A program made the position numbers and the translations under genes. A DNA stretch of 39,285 bases, taken from assembly GCA_017937065.1 (NCBI GenBank), contig JAGBEI010000030.1, positions 1 through 39,285 of the forward strand, given 5' to 3'. This document shows positions 8,863 to 17,146 of the stretch, piece after piece. The notes beneath the pieces are model-generated. The model was not told the origin of the DNA. It saw nothing but the letters and a program-made list of their open reading frames with translations, and made no database searches. This DNA is from Clostridia bacterium (GTDB taxonomy: Bacteria; Bacillota; Clostridia; Oscillospirales; QAKW01). Every line of letters starts with the position of its first letter. The first letter of the stretch is position 1.

Positions 8863-10125
8863 ATGAATTATCAAGAGGCGCTGGCGTTTATCCACAAAAA
8901 GAATAACTTTTCGGCAAGTCCCGGTTTAGAGCGTATGCGTGAGCTGTGCAAACTTCTGGAAAACCCGCAGGACGGACTGAAATTTATACATGTCGCCGGG
9001 ACAAACGGCAAGGGGTCAACCGTCACCATGATTGCATGTGCTCTTGAGGACGCGGGTTACAGGGTGGGTAAATTCACCTCGCCGTTTATCTATGAGTTTC
9101 GCGAACGTATAGAGATTAACGGAAAAATGATAACGGAAGCCGAGCTTTGCGCGGTAACCGAAAAGGTTGCAGCCGCGTGCGCTGAGGCGAAAGAACAGCC
9201 GACAGAGTTTGAAATTGTAACGGCGATTGCATTTCTTTATTATAAAGAACAAGGCTGCGATTATGTAGTGCTGGAAACGGGACTGGGCGGACGCCTGGAC
9301 GCTACAAATGTAATACGAGACCCGCTCGTGTCCGTCATCTGTTCGATCTCGCTCGACCATACTCAGATTTTAGGCAGTACTGAGGAGGCTATCGCGTTTG
9401 AAAAAGCGGGTATAATAAAAAAAGACTGCCCCTGCGCCGTATATCCCGCAAACAGCGAGCAGGTTACCAATATTTTTAAGGATATCTGCCGGCAAAGACA
9501 CGCTTTCTTTCACAAACCGGATATTTCAAAGCTGAATATCAAAAGTACGCTCAACAACAAATGTACATTTGAATACAAAGGCGTGAAGTACAGCCCTGCA
9601 ATGTTGGGCAAGTACCAAATTTATAACGCGCTTACGGCGATATGCGCACTGGAAATACTGAATATTGACAGTCAGTTCATCGCAAACGGCATCGGCAGGG
9701 CGCGGGCTTTGGGCAGGTATGAAATCATATCCCAAAAGCCGCGGATAATTCTGGACGTCGGACACAATCCCGGCGGTATAGAAAGCCTTAAAAAGTCACT
9801 AAAGAACGATAAAAAAATAAAAAATCTAACTGTTATTTTCGGCGTTCTGAAGGATAAAAACTACCCGTTTGCAATACGCGAGGTGGCGTCGGCGGCAAAT
9901 AAAATAATTTGCATAACACCGGACAGCCCGCGTGCCATGAGCGCCGCTGAAACGGCGCAGATTGCCGAGCTTTTCTGCTCTGACTGCTACGCCTGCGACG
10001 ACATACGCGACGCGGTTCAGCGCGCACTGTCGGGGCTGGGCGAGGGTACGCTGCTGATATGCGGTTCATTTTTCATAATCGGCAAAACAGTAAAAGAGCT
10101 GAAAAACCAGTGCACAAACTTATAA
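8863..10125 (+). CDS. folC: Dihydrofolate synthase / folylpolyglutamate synthase
   Basis: This Mur-ligase-type enzyme adds glutamate to dihydropteroate and to folates using ATP. It has 420 residues from the ATG at 8863, which has GGAGG 7 nt upstream; in-frame codons from 8833 lie inside valS and were rejected. Motifs are the P-loop HVAGTNGKGS (43-52), the folate-loop ETGLGGRLDATN, SLDHTQILGSTEEAIAFEKAGIIK, and DVGHNPGG in the C-terminal domain. The valS-folC order is widespread in Firmicutes. It is likely co-transcribed with valS and thus also under T-box control. Confidence 0.96.
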   Translation: MNYQEALAFIHKKNNFSASPGLERMRELCKLLENPQDGLKFIHVAGTNGKGSTVTMIACALEDAGYRVGKFTSPFIYEFRERIEINGKMITEAELCAVTEKVAAACAEAKEQPTEFEIVTAIAFLYYKEQGCDYVVLETGLGGRLDATNVIRDPLVSVICSISLDHTQILGSTEEAIAFEKAGIIKKDCPCAVYPANSEQVTNIFKDICRQRHAFFHKPDISKLNIKSTLNNKCTFEYKGVKYSPAMLGKYQIYNALTAICALEILNIDSQFIANGIGRARALGRYEIISQKPRIILDVGHNPGGIESLKKSLKNDKKIKNLTVIFGVLKDKNYPFAIREVASAANKIICITPDSPRAMSAAETAQIAELFCSDCYACDDIRDAVQRALSGLGEGTLLICGSFFIIGKTVKELKNQCTNL

Positions 10126-10176
10126 CAAAGTATTACAAATAAACATTAATCGGTTACATTAACCGACAAAAAACAC

Positions 10177-10213
10177 AAAGACTTTCTGTTAATATTACAG
10201 AAAGTCTTTTTTT
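10177..10213 (+). terminator. Terminator-like hairpin between folC and spoIIAA
   Basis: A 13-bp perfect stem (AAAGACTTTCTGT at 10177-10189, ACAGAAAGTCTTT at 10197-10209) runs into seven T residues in total. It looks like the end of the valS-folC unit. However, the spoIIAA ribosome binding site begins only about 4 nt after the T run, so a spoIIA transcript must start upstream and pass through it. Confidence 0.8.
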
Positions 10214-10227
10214 ATTCGGAGGAAAAT

Positions 10228-10551
10228 ATGAGCGCGGAATTCAAAAGCCAAAACGGCACTCTGCGAGTGCTGCTATGCGGTGAAATAGATCATCATACGG
10301 CAAGAGAGCTGTGTGAAAGCATAGACCTCAGAATTGCTTCGGCAAAGCCGCAGGTCGTACTTCTCGACTTTTCACGCGTATCTTTTATGGACAGCTCGGG
10401 GCTTGCGGTCGCTGTCGGAAGAAAACGAATATGCGACAAAATCGGGAGCAAAATATATATAGTAAACATCAGCGGATACCCGGAGAAAATCCTGCGTATG
10501 GCGGGTGCGGACAAGCTGATTGAATTTAGGGAGGATGAAAATGAAATCTGA
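10228..10551 (+). CDS. spoIIAA: Anti-sigma F factor antagonist
   Basis: This 107-residue STAS-domain protein is, when unphosphorylated, known to release sigma F from SpoIIAB in the forespore. The phosphorylation loop is FMDSSGLAVAVG at residues 53-64. The second serine, S57, aligns with the phosphorylated Ser58 of B. subtilis SpoIIAA. It is the first gene of the canonical tricistronic spoIIA operon and overlaps spoIIAB by 11 nt. The start has GGAGG about 7 nt upstream. Confidence 0.96.
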   Translation: MSAEFKSQNGTLRVLLCGEIDHHTARELCESIDLRIASAKPQVVLLDFSRVSFMDSSGLAVAVGRKRICDKIGSKIYIVNISGYPEKILRMAGADKLIEFREDENEI

Positions 10552-10972
10552 CAACTGTATCAAAATGGAGTTTCTCTCCAAATCCTGCAACGAAGGGTTT
10601 TCACGTGTTGCAATCGCAGCACTGGCGTCGCAGCTCGACCCCACGCTTGAACAGATAAACGAAATAAAGACCGCAGTCAGCGAGGCGGTGACAAATGCGA
10701 TTGTTCACGGCTACCGTGACAGCATAGGCATCATCTACATAACCGCTAAAATACGCAAAAATAAGCTCACCGTTACAATACGCGACCGCGGCTGCGGAAT
10801 ACCCGATATAGAGAAAGCCCGCGAGCCGCTCTTTACAACAGGCAATGAAAACGAGCGCAGCGGCATGGGCTTTACTATTATGGAATCCTTCATGGACCGT
10901 GTACGGGTTCGCTCGACTGTGGGCGGCGGGACAAAGGTCACGCTGGAAAAACAGCTTGACATAAAAGAATAA
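10541..10972 (+). CDS. spoIIAB: Anti-sigma F factor / serine kinase
   Basis: This 143-residue GHKL-fold kinase binds sigma F and phosphorylates SpoIIAA. The N-box is in EIKTAVSEAVTNAIVHGY, the G1 box is DRGCGIPD, and the ATP-lid/G2 region is NERSGMGFTIM. The start at 10541 follows AGGGAGG at 10528-10534 with 6-nt spacing. Upstream in-frame codons from 10520 are inside spoIIAA. The 11-nt overlap suggests translational coupling, which would keep the ratio to SpoIIAA fixed. Confidence 0.96.
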   Translation: MKSDNCIKMEFLSKSCNEGFSRVAIAALASQLDPTLEQINEIKTAVSEAVTNAIVHGYRDSIGIIYITAKIRKNKLTVTIRDRGCGIPDIEKAREPLFTTGNENERSGMGFTIMESFMDRVRVRSTVGGGTKVTLEKQLDIKE

Positions 10973-10986
10973 ACGGAGGTAAAAGC

Positions 10987-11649
10987 ATGCCTTCGGTAAT
11001 AGATGAGGACAAGCTCGTCACCGAAAATATGGGGCTCATCAATATGGCTATCAAGCGGTATCTCGGTTTCGGAGTGGACTACGAGGATCTGTTTCAGATA
11101 GGAGCCGTAGGACTAATCAAAGCGGCACGCGGCTTTGACGCGAGCAAAAACTTGAAATTCTCCACCTATGCCGTTGCGAAAATAATCGGTGAGGTAAAAA
11201 CATATCTTCGGGACAACGGTGAAATCAAAGTACCGCGAAGCGTAAAAGAACAAAAATTCCGAATTGAGCGCACACACTCGGAGCTGCTGCGTGAGCTGGG
11301 ACGTGAGCCGCGGATTTCCGAGATATCGGAGCGCTGCAAGATACCCGTTGACGATATTGTGTACGCACTGGATGCAACACAGAGCACCGTTTCACTCGAC
11401 CTGCCGCCCGACGAGGGAGGGGTAACCGTCGGCAGCGGCGGTCAGGAGGAAGAACGCACACTGGACAGAGTGATGATAGCACAGCTGCTCTCAACGCTTC
11501 AGGCAAATGAAAGGCGGCTCATTGTACTTCGCTTTTTTAACGACAAAACTCAGGCGGAGATTTCAAAAGAGCTCGGACTTTCACAGGTTGCCGTATCGCG
11601 GCTTGAAAAAAAGGTACTGCAAAAGCTGAAAGAAAAAGCGGTAACATAA
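10987..11649 (+). CDS. sigF: RNA polymerase sporulation sigma factor sigma F
   Basis: This 220-residue sigma-70 family factor has region 2 (YEDLFQIGAVGLIKAARGFD, then KFSTYAVAKIIGEVKTYLRD), a short region 3, and region 4 with the helix-turn-helix KTQAEISKELGLSQVAVSRLEKKVL. It directs early forespore transcription. It is third in the spoIIA operon, 14 nt after spoIIAB, with CGGAGG at good spacing. Assignment as sigma F rather than sigma G rests on the operon context and is secure. Confidence 0.96.
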   Translation: MPSVIDEDKLVTENMGLINMAIKRYLGFGVDYEDLFQIGAVGLIKAARGFDASKNLKFSTYAVAKIIGEVKTYLRDNGEIKVPRSVKEQKFRIERTHSELLRELGREPRISEISERCKIPVDDIVYALDATQSTVSLDLPPDEGGVTVGSGGQEEERTLDRVMIAQLLSTLQANERRLIVLRFFNDKTQAEISKELGLSQVAVSRLEKKVLQKLKEKAVT

Positions 11650-11663
11650 TTTTCGAAAAATGA

Positions 11664-11693
11664 TTATATTTTACTTTTTGCGGTAAAATATAA
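11664..11693 (+). repeat. Perfect 11-bp AT-rich inverted repeat upstream of rubrerythrin
   Basis: TTATATTTTAC (11664-11674) and its exact complement GTAAAATATAA (11683-11693) flank an 8-nt spacer. No T tract follows on plus, so it is not a typical terminator. Its right arm adjoins a weak candidate promoter (TTGCGG at 11678, 17 nt, CATATT at 11701), so it may be an operator for the rubrerythrin gene. Confidence 0.55.
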
Positions 11694-11734
11694 CGGTAAG
11701 CATATTAAAACAATATATTTACGGAGGAATAATT

Positions 11735-12277
11735 ATGAAAGAACTTAAAGGCACTAAAACCGAAGCAAATCTGATGACGGCGTTTGCGGGCGAATCACAG
11801 GCGCGCAACAAATACACTTACTACGCAAGCAAGGCAAAAAAAGACGGATACGTACAGATTGCCAAAATTTTTGAGGAAACCGCCAACAATGAAAAAGAGC
11901 ATGCCAAGATTTGGTTTAAGCTTCTTCACGGCGGAGAAATTGCAGATACGGCAGCCAATCTGCTTGACGCTGCCGAGGGCGAAAATTACGAATGGACAGA
12001 CATGTACAAGAACTTTGCCGCCGAGGCAAAGGAGGAGGGCTTTGACCACATTGCTTTCCTTTTCGAGCAGGTTGCGAAAATCGAGAAGGAGCATGAGGAA
12101 CGGTACAGAAAGCTGCTTGCAAACGTAAACGACGGACTTGTCTTCTCTAAGGACGGCGACGCTATCTGGGTATGCTCCAACTGCGGTCATATCGTAATAG
12201 GCAAAAACGCGCCGGACATCTGCCCTGTCTGCGCACATCCGAAAGCGTATTTTGAAATCAAAGCCGAAAATTATTAA
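11735..12277 (+). CDS. rbr: Rubrerythrin
   Basis: This 180-residue non-haem iron peroxidase protects anaerobes from hydrogen peroxide. The N-terminal ferritin-like four-helix domain carries the diiron ligands E20, the E53/H56 ExxH pair, E97/E100 and E117/H120. The C-terminal rubredoxin-like domain carries C147-x2-C150 and C163-x2-C166. Length and domain order are standard. It is a single gene with CGGAGG before ATG. Its peroxide-detoxifying role fits a strict anaerobe. Confidence 0.96.
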   Translation: MKELKGTKTEANLMTAFAGESQARNKYTYYASKAKKDGYVQIAKIFEETANNEKEHAKIWFKLLHGGEIADTAANLLDAAEGENYEWTDMYKNFAAEAKEEGFDHIAFLFEQVAKIEKEHEERYRKLLANVNDGLVFSKDGDAIWVCSNCGHIVIGKNAPDICPVCAHPKAYFEIKAENY

Positions 12278-12292
12278 TTTTATAAAAAACTC

Positions 12293-12321
12293 TTGACAGC
12301 ACACTTTTAAAATGATAAAGT
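12293..12321 (+). promoter_or_regulatory. Sigma-A promoter of the T-box/trpB2 unit
   Basis: TTGACA (12293-12298) and TAAAGT (12316-12321) are separated by 17 nt just before the T-box leader. Confidence 0.85.
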
Positions 12322-12327
12322 AAATTA

Positions 12328-12606
12328 AACCGATGAGAAAAAGCAAGTAAGATATACTTTTCCGGCAAAGAGAGCCGCGGGTGGGTGTAACGCGGTGCGG
12401 AGAACGTGTCCGAATGGGTTTTCGAGGGCAAGCCGAACATTTCAGTACGCAAGCCGGAGCCGGGCTCTCCGTTATAAAAAGCCGGCGTGTGAAGGCACGC
12501 TCTGAGAGGACGTATTCTACGTCAAGCCGGGTGGCACCGCAGGAGTATATTTACAGCTCTTGTCCCTGCAATAAATTTTATTTATTGGGGGACGGGAGCT
12601 TTTTAT
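12328..12606 (+). promoter_or_regulatory. T-box riboswitch, tRNA-Trp specific, controlling trpB2
   Basis: The T-box core TGGCACCGCAGG (12532-12543) is followed by a long terminator hairpin (12555-12600) and a T run. Stem I shows an AGTA loop-E segment near 12346, an AGAGAG bulge and a GGGTGG apical region. Opposite AGTA lies TGG at 12415-12417, followed by a purine; flanking GAAAA/TTTTC arms can pair below it. TGG is the tryptophan codon. The variable base in TGGC is C, which pairs with G73, the discriminator of tRNA-Trp. Low charged tRNA-Trp should therefore switch on the downstream gene. Confidence 0.9.
12555..12605 (+). terminator. Regulated terminator of the trpB2 T-box
   Basis: AGCTC..GTCCC...AATAAA pairs with TTTATT..GGGAC..GAGCT (12555-12600) with a few mismatches, followed by TTTTT. 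It is exclusive with the antiterminator formed by the T-box core. Confidence 0.85.
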
Positions 12607-12643
12607 TTTCCGCAGATCCCCCGCATACGAAAGGAGAATACCC

Positions 12644-14017
12644 ATGCAGGAAATACCGTACAAAATTTATCTTAACGAAGACGAAATGCCCAAGCAATGG
12701 TACAATGTAAGGGCGGACATGAAAAACAAGCCCGCTCCTCTGTTAAATCCCGCTACCATGCAGCCGATGACGGAAAACGAGCTGAGCGCCGTATTCTGCA
12801 AAGAGCTTGTAAAACAGGAGCTGGACGACAAAACGGCTTATTTTGATATTCCGCAGGAGATACTTGATTTCTACAAAATGTACCGTCCGTCACCGCTTGT
12901 CCGCGCATATTGTCTTGAGAAAAAGCTCCAAACTCCCGCTAAAATTTACTATAAATTCGAGGGCAACAACACAAGCGGCAGCCACAAGCTCAACAGCGCA
13001 ATAGCTCAGGCATACTATGCCAAAATGCAGGGTCTGCGCGGAGTTACCACCGAGACCGGCGCCGGACAATGGGGTACCGCGCTCAGCATGGCAACTGCAT
13101 ACCTGGGTCTTGACTGCAAGGTTTACATGGTCAAGGTGTCATACGAGCAAAAGCCGTTTCGGCGTGAGGTTATGCGTACATACGGCGCCTCCGTCACACC
13201 AAGCCCCAGCACACAAACAGAAGTCGGACGCCGAATACTGCAAAAGCATCCGGGCACATCGGGAAGTCTCGGCTGTGCAATAAGCGAAGCCGTAGAATAC
13301 GCAACAACGCACGACGGCTACCGTTACGTACTGGGCAGCGTTTTAAATCAGGTACTGCTGCATCAAAGCGTAATAGGTCTTGAAAGCAAAGCGGCGCTCG
13401 ACAAATACGGTGTAAAGCCGGATATTATTATCGGCTGTGCAGGCGGCGGCAGCAACCTGGGCGGACTGATTTCTCCGTTTATGGGTGAAAAGCTGCGCGG
13501 CGAAGCCGATTATCGCTTTATCGCGGTAGAGCCTGCCTCCTGCCCCAGCTTTACACGCGGCAGATTTGCATATGATTTCTGCGACACGGGAATGGTTTGT
13601 CCTCTTGCCAAGATGTACACTCTCGGCAGTAGCTTTATTCCGTCGGCAAACCATGCGGGCGGTCTCAGATACCACGGAATGAGCAGCATTCTCAGCCAGC
13701 TTTATCACGACGGTCTTATGGAAGCTGTCAGTGTTGAACAGACAAGTGTGTTTGAAGCGGCGGAATACTTTGCAAGAACAGAGGGCATACTCCCCGCCCC
13801 CGAAAGCAGCCATGCCATACGCGCAGCACTTGACCAGGCAATAAAGTGCAGAGAGACAGGCGAGGAGAAAACAATTTTATTCGGTCTTACGGGAACAGGA
13901 TATTTTGACATGCTTGCCTACGAAAAATTCCATGACGGTCAGATGAGCGACTACATTCCCACAGACGAGGACTTAAAGCACGGCTTTGACGGAATACCCG
14001 CACAGCCTGAAATATAG
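12644..14017 (+). CDS. trpB2: Tryptophan synthase beta chain-like protein, TrpB2 type
   Basis: This PLP-dependent enzyme of fold type II makes tryptophan from indole and serine. Its 457 residues exceed the roughly 400 of classical TrpB, because of the N-terminal extension typical of TrpB2. The PLP lysine is K115 in SGSHKLNSA. The phosphate-binding loop GCAGGGSNLGG follows near residue 265. TETGAGQWGTA (catalytic glutamate) is conserved. There is no trpA or other trp gene nearby, as is usual for TrpB2, which does not need to pair with TrpA and can use free indole. The start has AAGGAG 7 nt upstream. Control by a Trp T-box supports a real role in tryptophan supply. Confidence 0.94.
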   Translation: MQEIPYKIYLNEDEMPKQWYNVRADMKNKPAPLLNPATMQPMTENELSAVFCKELVKQELDDKTAYFDIPQEILDFYKMYRPSPLVRAYCLEKKLQTPAKIYYKFEGNNTSGSHKLNSAIAQAYYAKMQGLRGVTTETGAGQWGTALSMATAYLGLDCKVYMVKVSYEQKPFRREVMRTYGASVTPSPSTQTEVGRRILQKHPGTSGSLGCAISEAVEYATTHDGYRYVLGSVLNQVLLHQSVIGLESKAALDKYGVKPDIIIGCAGGGSNLGGLISPFMGEKLRGEADYRFIAVEPASCPSFTRGRFAYDFCDTGMVCPLAKMYTLGSSFIPSANHAGGLRYHGMSSILSQLYHDGLMEAVSVEQTSVFEAAEYFARTEGILPAPESSHAIRAALDQAIKCRETGEEKTILFGLTGTGYFDMLAYEKFHDGQMSDYIPTDEDLKHGFDGIPAQPEI

Positions 14018-14057
14018 TTTTCAAAAATTTAACCTCTCTATTGCTTAAACCAAATAA

Positions 14058-14084
14058 TTAGCACTCTTTAATTGAGAGTGCTAA
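14058..14084 (+). promoter_or_regulatory. CIRCE operator (HrcA binding site) upstream of clpB
   Basis: TTAGCACTC (14058-14066), a 9-nt spacer, and GAGTGCTAA (14076-14084) match the CIRCE consensus perfectly. The repressor HrcA binds it and releases it on heat shock. It lies 89 nt before the clpB start. I could not identify the promoter with confidence. Confidence 0.95.
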
Positions 14085-14172
14085 TTTTAATATATACGAA
14101 ATAATTTATTCACAATATTTTAATATTTTTGGTTTACACTATTGTCATAACTTACCGAAAGGAGTGTTGGTT

Positions 14173-16749
14173 ATGAACTTAAATAAATTTACCGAAAAAT
14201 CGGTTCAAGCCATACAGGATGCGCAGAATATTGCACAGGAATACGGTAATCCGGAGCTTACCCAGCAGCATATCCTGCTCGCGCTCGTGCGTGCCAAGGG
14301 ATTGATAACACAGCTGATTATAAAGCTCGGGTGCAGCGAGCAAAAGGTTGAATCCGATGCAGAGGCGGCAGTTACAAGACTGCCCAAGGTGAGCGGCGGG
14401 GAAATATACACTGCACGTGACGCCATGTCGGCGCTTGAGAGCGCGCAAAAAATAGCGCAGAACATGAAAGATGAGTACACCTCCGTCGAGCATATCTTTC
14501 TTGCTCTATTAAGCTCGCCAAATGGCGAGCTCAAACAGCTGTTTGAGACAAACGGAATTGAAAAGAACGCCGTTATGAAAGCGCTTGTCGGAATACGCGG
14601 CAATACGCGCGTTACAGGTACAAACCCCGAGGATACCTATGACGCACTGAAAAAATACGGCACCGACCTTGTCGAGCGTGCCAGAGCCCAGAAGCTCGAC
14701 CCCGTAATCGGGCGGGACAGCGAAATACGCAACGTCATACGCATACTGTCCAGAAAAACAAAAAACAACCCCGTGCTGATAGGCGAGCCGGGCGTCGGCA
14801 AAACCGCAATAGCAGAAGGACTGGCACAGCGCATTGTACGAAACGACGTGCCCGCAGGGCTTAAAAACAAAACCATATTCTCACTGGATATGGGCGCGCT
14901 CATTGCGGGTGCAAAATACCGCGGCGAGTTTGAAGACAGGCTGAAGGCGGTTTTGCAGGAGGTCAAAAAGAGCGAGGGAAACATTATACTGTTTATCGAC
15001 GAGCTGCACACTATTGTAGGCGCCGGCAAAACAGACGGAGCCATGGATGCGGGCAATATATTAAAGCCGATGCTGGCGCGGGGCGAGCTGCACTGCATCG
15101 GCGCCACAACGCTCGACGAATATCGGATGTATATAGAAAAAGACCCTGCTTTAGAGCGCAGGTTTCAGCCTGTAATCGTCGACCAACCGACAGTGGAGGA
15201 CACAATAGCTATTCTGCGCGGACTCAAAGAGCGCTACGAGGTGTTCCACGGAGTAAAAATTCAGGACGGCGCACTTATTGCGGCGGCTACGCTGTCAGAC
15301 AGATATATAACAGACAGATTTCTGCCCGACAAGGCAATCGACCTTGTAGACGAGGCGTGTGCCCTTATACGCTGTGAAATAGATTCCATGCCGACCGAGC
15401 TTGACGATATACAGCGCAAAATAATGCAGCTTGAAATTGAGGAGCAGGCAATCAAAAAGGACAGTGAAGCGGCAGACAGGCTTTTGCAGCTGCAAAAGGA
15501 GCTTTCCGACCTGAAGGACAGATTTGCGGAAATGAAAGCCAAATGGGACAATGAAAAGCGTGAAATCGGCGAGCTGTCGGGTCTCAGAAAACAAATTAAC
15601 GACCTAAACGCTCAGATTGAAAGTGCCGAGCAGCGTCATGACCTTGAGAACGCCGCAAAGCTCAAATACGGTAAGCTGCCTGAGCTCACCTCAAGACTCC
15701 GCGAGCTTGAGACAAAAGCCGCCGATCACAAAAACGAGGACAGTCTGCTGCGTGACAAGGTTACAGACGAAGAAATCGCACGGATTGTAGAGCGCTGGAC
15801 GGGAATTCCCGTGTCAAGGCTTGTCCAGAGCGAGCGGGAAAAGCTGCTGACATTGCCGGATATACTGCATAAGCGGGTCATCGGTCAGGACGACGCCGTT
15901 GAGCGGGTCTGCGACGCGATTATTCGCTCCCGCGCCGGAGTCCAGGACAAAAACAGACCGATAGGCTCCTTCATGTTCCTCGGTCCGACAGGTGTCGGAA
16001 AAACAGAGCTTGCCAAGGCGCTGGCGCAGGCGCTTTTTGACGATGAAAAAAATATAGTGCGTCTTGATATGTCGGAATACATGGAAAAGTTTTCAGTCTC
16101 ACGCCTTATCGGCGCCCCTCCCGGTTATGTGGGATACGAGGAGGGCGGTCAGCTGACCGAGGCGGTACGGCGCAAGCCGTATTCAGTCGTGCTGTTTGAT
16201 GAGGTGGAAAAGGCACACCCGGATGTATTCAATATACTTTTGCAGGTACTTGACGACGGGCGCATTACCGACTCGCAGGGCCGCATGGTTGATTTTAAAA
16301 ACACTATAATAATTTTGACCTCCAATTTGGGCTCTCAGATACTGCTGGACGGTATCGGACAGAACGGAGAGATTACAGATGATGCACAAGCACAGATGTC
16401 CGAGCTGCTGCGCCGTTCCTTCAGACCGGAATTTCTTAACAGGCTGGACGAAATTGTGTTCTACAAGCCGCTGACCAGGGACAACATTTCAAGGATTATA
16501 GACCTTATGATTGACTCTCTTAACCGCAGGCTTGCACAGCAGGATATAAAATGCACGCTGACAGACAGGGCAAAGCAGTTTATTGCCGATAACAGCTACG
16601 ACCCTATTTACGGTGCGCGTCCTCTGCGGAGATTTATTCAAAAGCACGCCGAAACCGTCATCAGCCGCGCAATAATCGCGCAGACGGTAAAGCCGCACAC
16701 TGAGGTTGTAATCGATGAAAAAAACGGAGAGCTTGTAATAGCAGATTAG
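14173..16749 (+). CDS. clpB: ATP-dependent disaggregase ClpB
   Basis: This 858-residue hexameric AAA+ chaperone rescues aggregated proteins with DnaK. The N-terminal Clp repeat domain is at about 1-150. The first Walker A is GEPGVGKT at 204-211. The coiled-coil middle domain, at about 410-530, distinguishes ClpB from ClpA/C. The second Walker A is GPTGVGKT at 604-611, followed by the D2-small domain with [13 protein letters not shown]. The start is ATG 14173, 8 nt after AGGAG; the in-frame GTG at 14164 overlaps that site and is unlikely. A CIRCE element lies upstream and a terminator right after. Confidence 0.98.
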   Translation: MNLNKFTEKSVQAIQDAQNIAQEYGNPELTQQHILLALVRAKGLITQLIIKLGCSEQKVESDAEAAVTRLPKVSGGEIYTARDAMSALESAQKIAQNMKDEYTSVEHIFLALLSSPNGELKQLFETNGIEKNAVMKALVGIRGNTRVTGTNPEDTYDALKKYGTDLVERARAQKLDPVIGRDSEIRNVIRILSRKTKNNPVLIGEPGVGKTAIAEGLAQRIVRNDVPAGLKNKTIFSLDMGALIAGAKYRGEFEDRLKAVLQEVKKSEGNIILFIDELHTIVGAGKTDGAMDAGNILKPMLARGELHCIGATTLDEYRMYIEKDPALERRFQPVIVDQPTVEDTIAILRGLKERYEVFHGVKIQDGALIAAATLSDRYITDRFLPDKAIDLVDEACALIRCEIDSMPTELDDIQRKIMQLEIEEQAIKKDSEAADRLLQLQKELSDLKDRFAEMKAKWDNEKREIGELSGLRKQINDLNAQIESAEQRHDLENAAKLKYGKLPELTSRLRELETKAADHKNEDSLLRDKVTDEEIARIVERWTGIPVSRLVQSEREKLLTLPDILHKRVIGQDDAVERVCDAIIRSRAGVQDKNRPIGSFMFLGPTGVGKTELAKALAQALFDDEKNIVRLDMSEYMEKFSVSRLIGAPPGYVGYEEGGQLTEAVRRKPYSVVLFDEVEKAHPDVFNILLQVLDDGRITDSQGRMVDFKNTIIILTSNLGSQILLDGIGQNGEITDDAQAQMSELLRRSFRPEFLNRLDEIVFYKPLTRDNISRIIDLMIDSLNRRLAQQDIKCTLTDRAKQFIADNSYDPIYGARPLRRFIQKHAETVISRAIIAQTVKPHTEVVIDEKNGELVIAD

Positions 16750-16757
16750 GAATAAAG

Positions 16758-16788
16758 CCGCACACGCAAAAACTGCGTGTGCGGTTTT
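16758..16788 (+). terminator. Rho-independent terminator of clpB
   Basis: An 11-bp GC-rich stem, CCGCACACGCA (16758-16768) with TGCGTGTGCGG (16774-16784), is followed by TTTT. It lies 8 nt past the stop codon. Confidence 0.88.
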
Positions 16789-16800
16789 GCGCGTATAGGG

Positions 16801-16829
16801 GTATATCGCGAAAGACTGCTGCATAATAT
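16801..16829 (+). promoter_or_regulatory. Candidate sigma-E promoter of yabP
   Basis: GTATAT (16801-16806) and GCATAATAT (16821-16829), 14 nt apart, resemble the sigma-E pattern (ATA-type -35, CATA-type -10). YabP and YabQ are mother-cell sporulation proteins under sigma E in B. subtilis. The match is partial. Confidence 0.4.
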
Positions 16830-16851
16830 TTTAAAAAAAGGAGGTATTATC

Positions 16852-17142
16852 ATGCAGCAGCAGGAAAAACAAACGCGGCCGCCAAAGCCGCACAACGTCA
16901 TTATGGAAAACAGAAAGCGGGTGTCCCTCACGGGGGTACTGGATATCGACAGCTTTAACGAACAGGGTGTTATAGTTCTGACAGAGCTCGGCGTTCTCAT
17001 AGTAAAGGGTGCCGACCTTCGCATTAACAAGCTCAGCGTTGACAGCGGAGACGTAAATATCGAAGGGGAAATAAACTCGCTTGCATATACCGATATACAT
17101 GATAAAAAGACCGGCTCAATAATAAAGAGTCTCTTTAAATGA
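16852..17142 (+). CDS. yabP: Sporulation protein YabP
   Basis: This 96-residue protein is close to the 100 of B. subtilis YabP. The family pattern is present: HNVIMENRKRVSLTGVLDIDSF at about 14-35, followed by a beta-rich domain with a repeated glycine-hydrophobic pattern. In B. subtilis it is needed for spore formation in the mother cell; its biochemical role is unknown. AAGGAGG at 16838-16844 fixes the start at 16852, and the 25 upstream in-frame codons overlap the clpB terminator. The stop is followed within 5 nt by the yabQ start. Confidence 0.92.
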   Translation: MQQQEKQTRPPKPHNVIMENRKRVSLTGVLDIDSFNEQGVIVLTELGVLIVKGADLRINKLSVDSGDVNIEGEINSLAYTDIHDKKTGSIIKSLFK

Positions 17143-17146
17143 TGCC

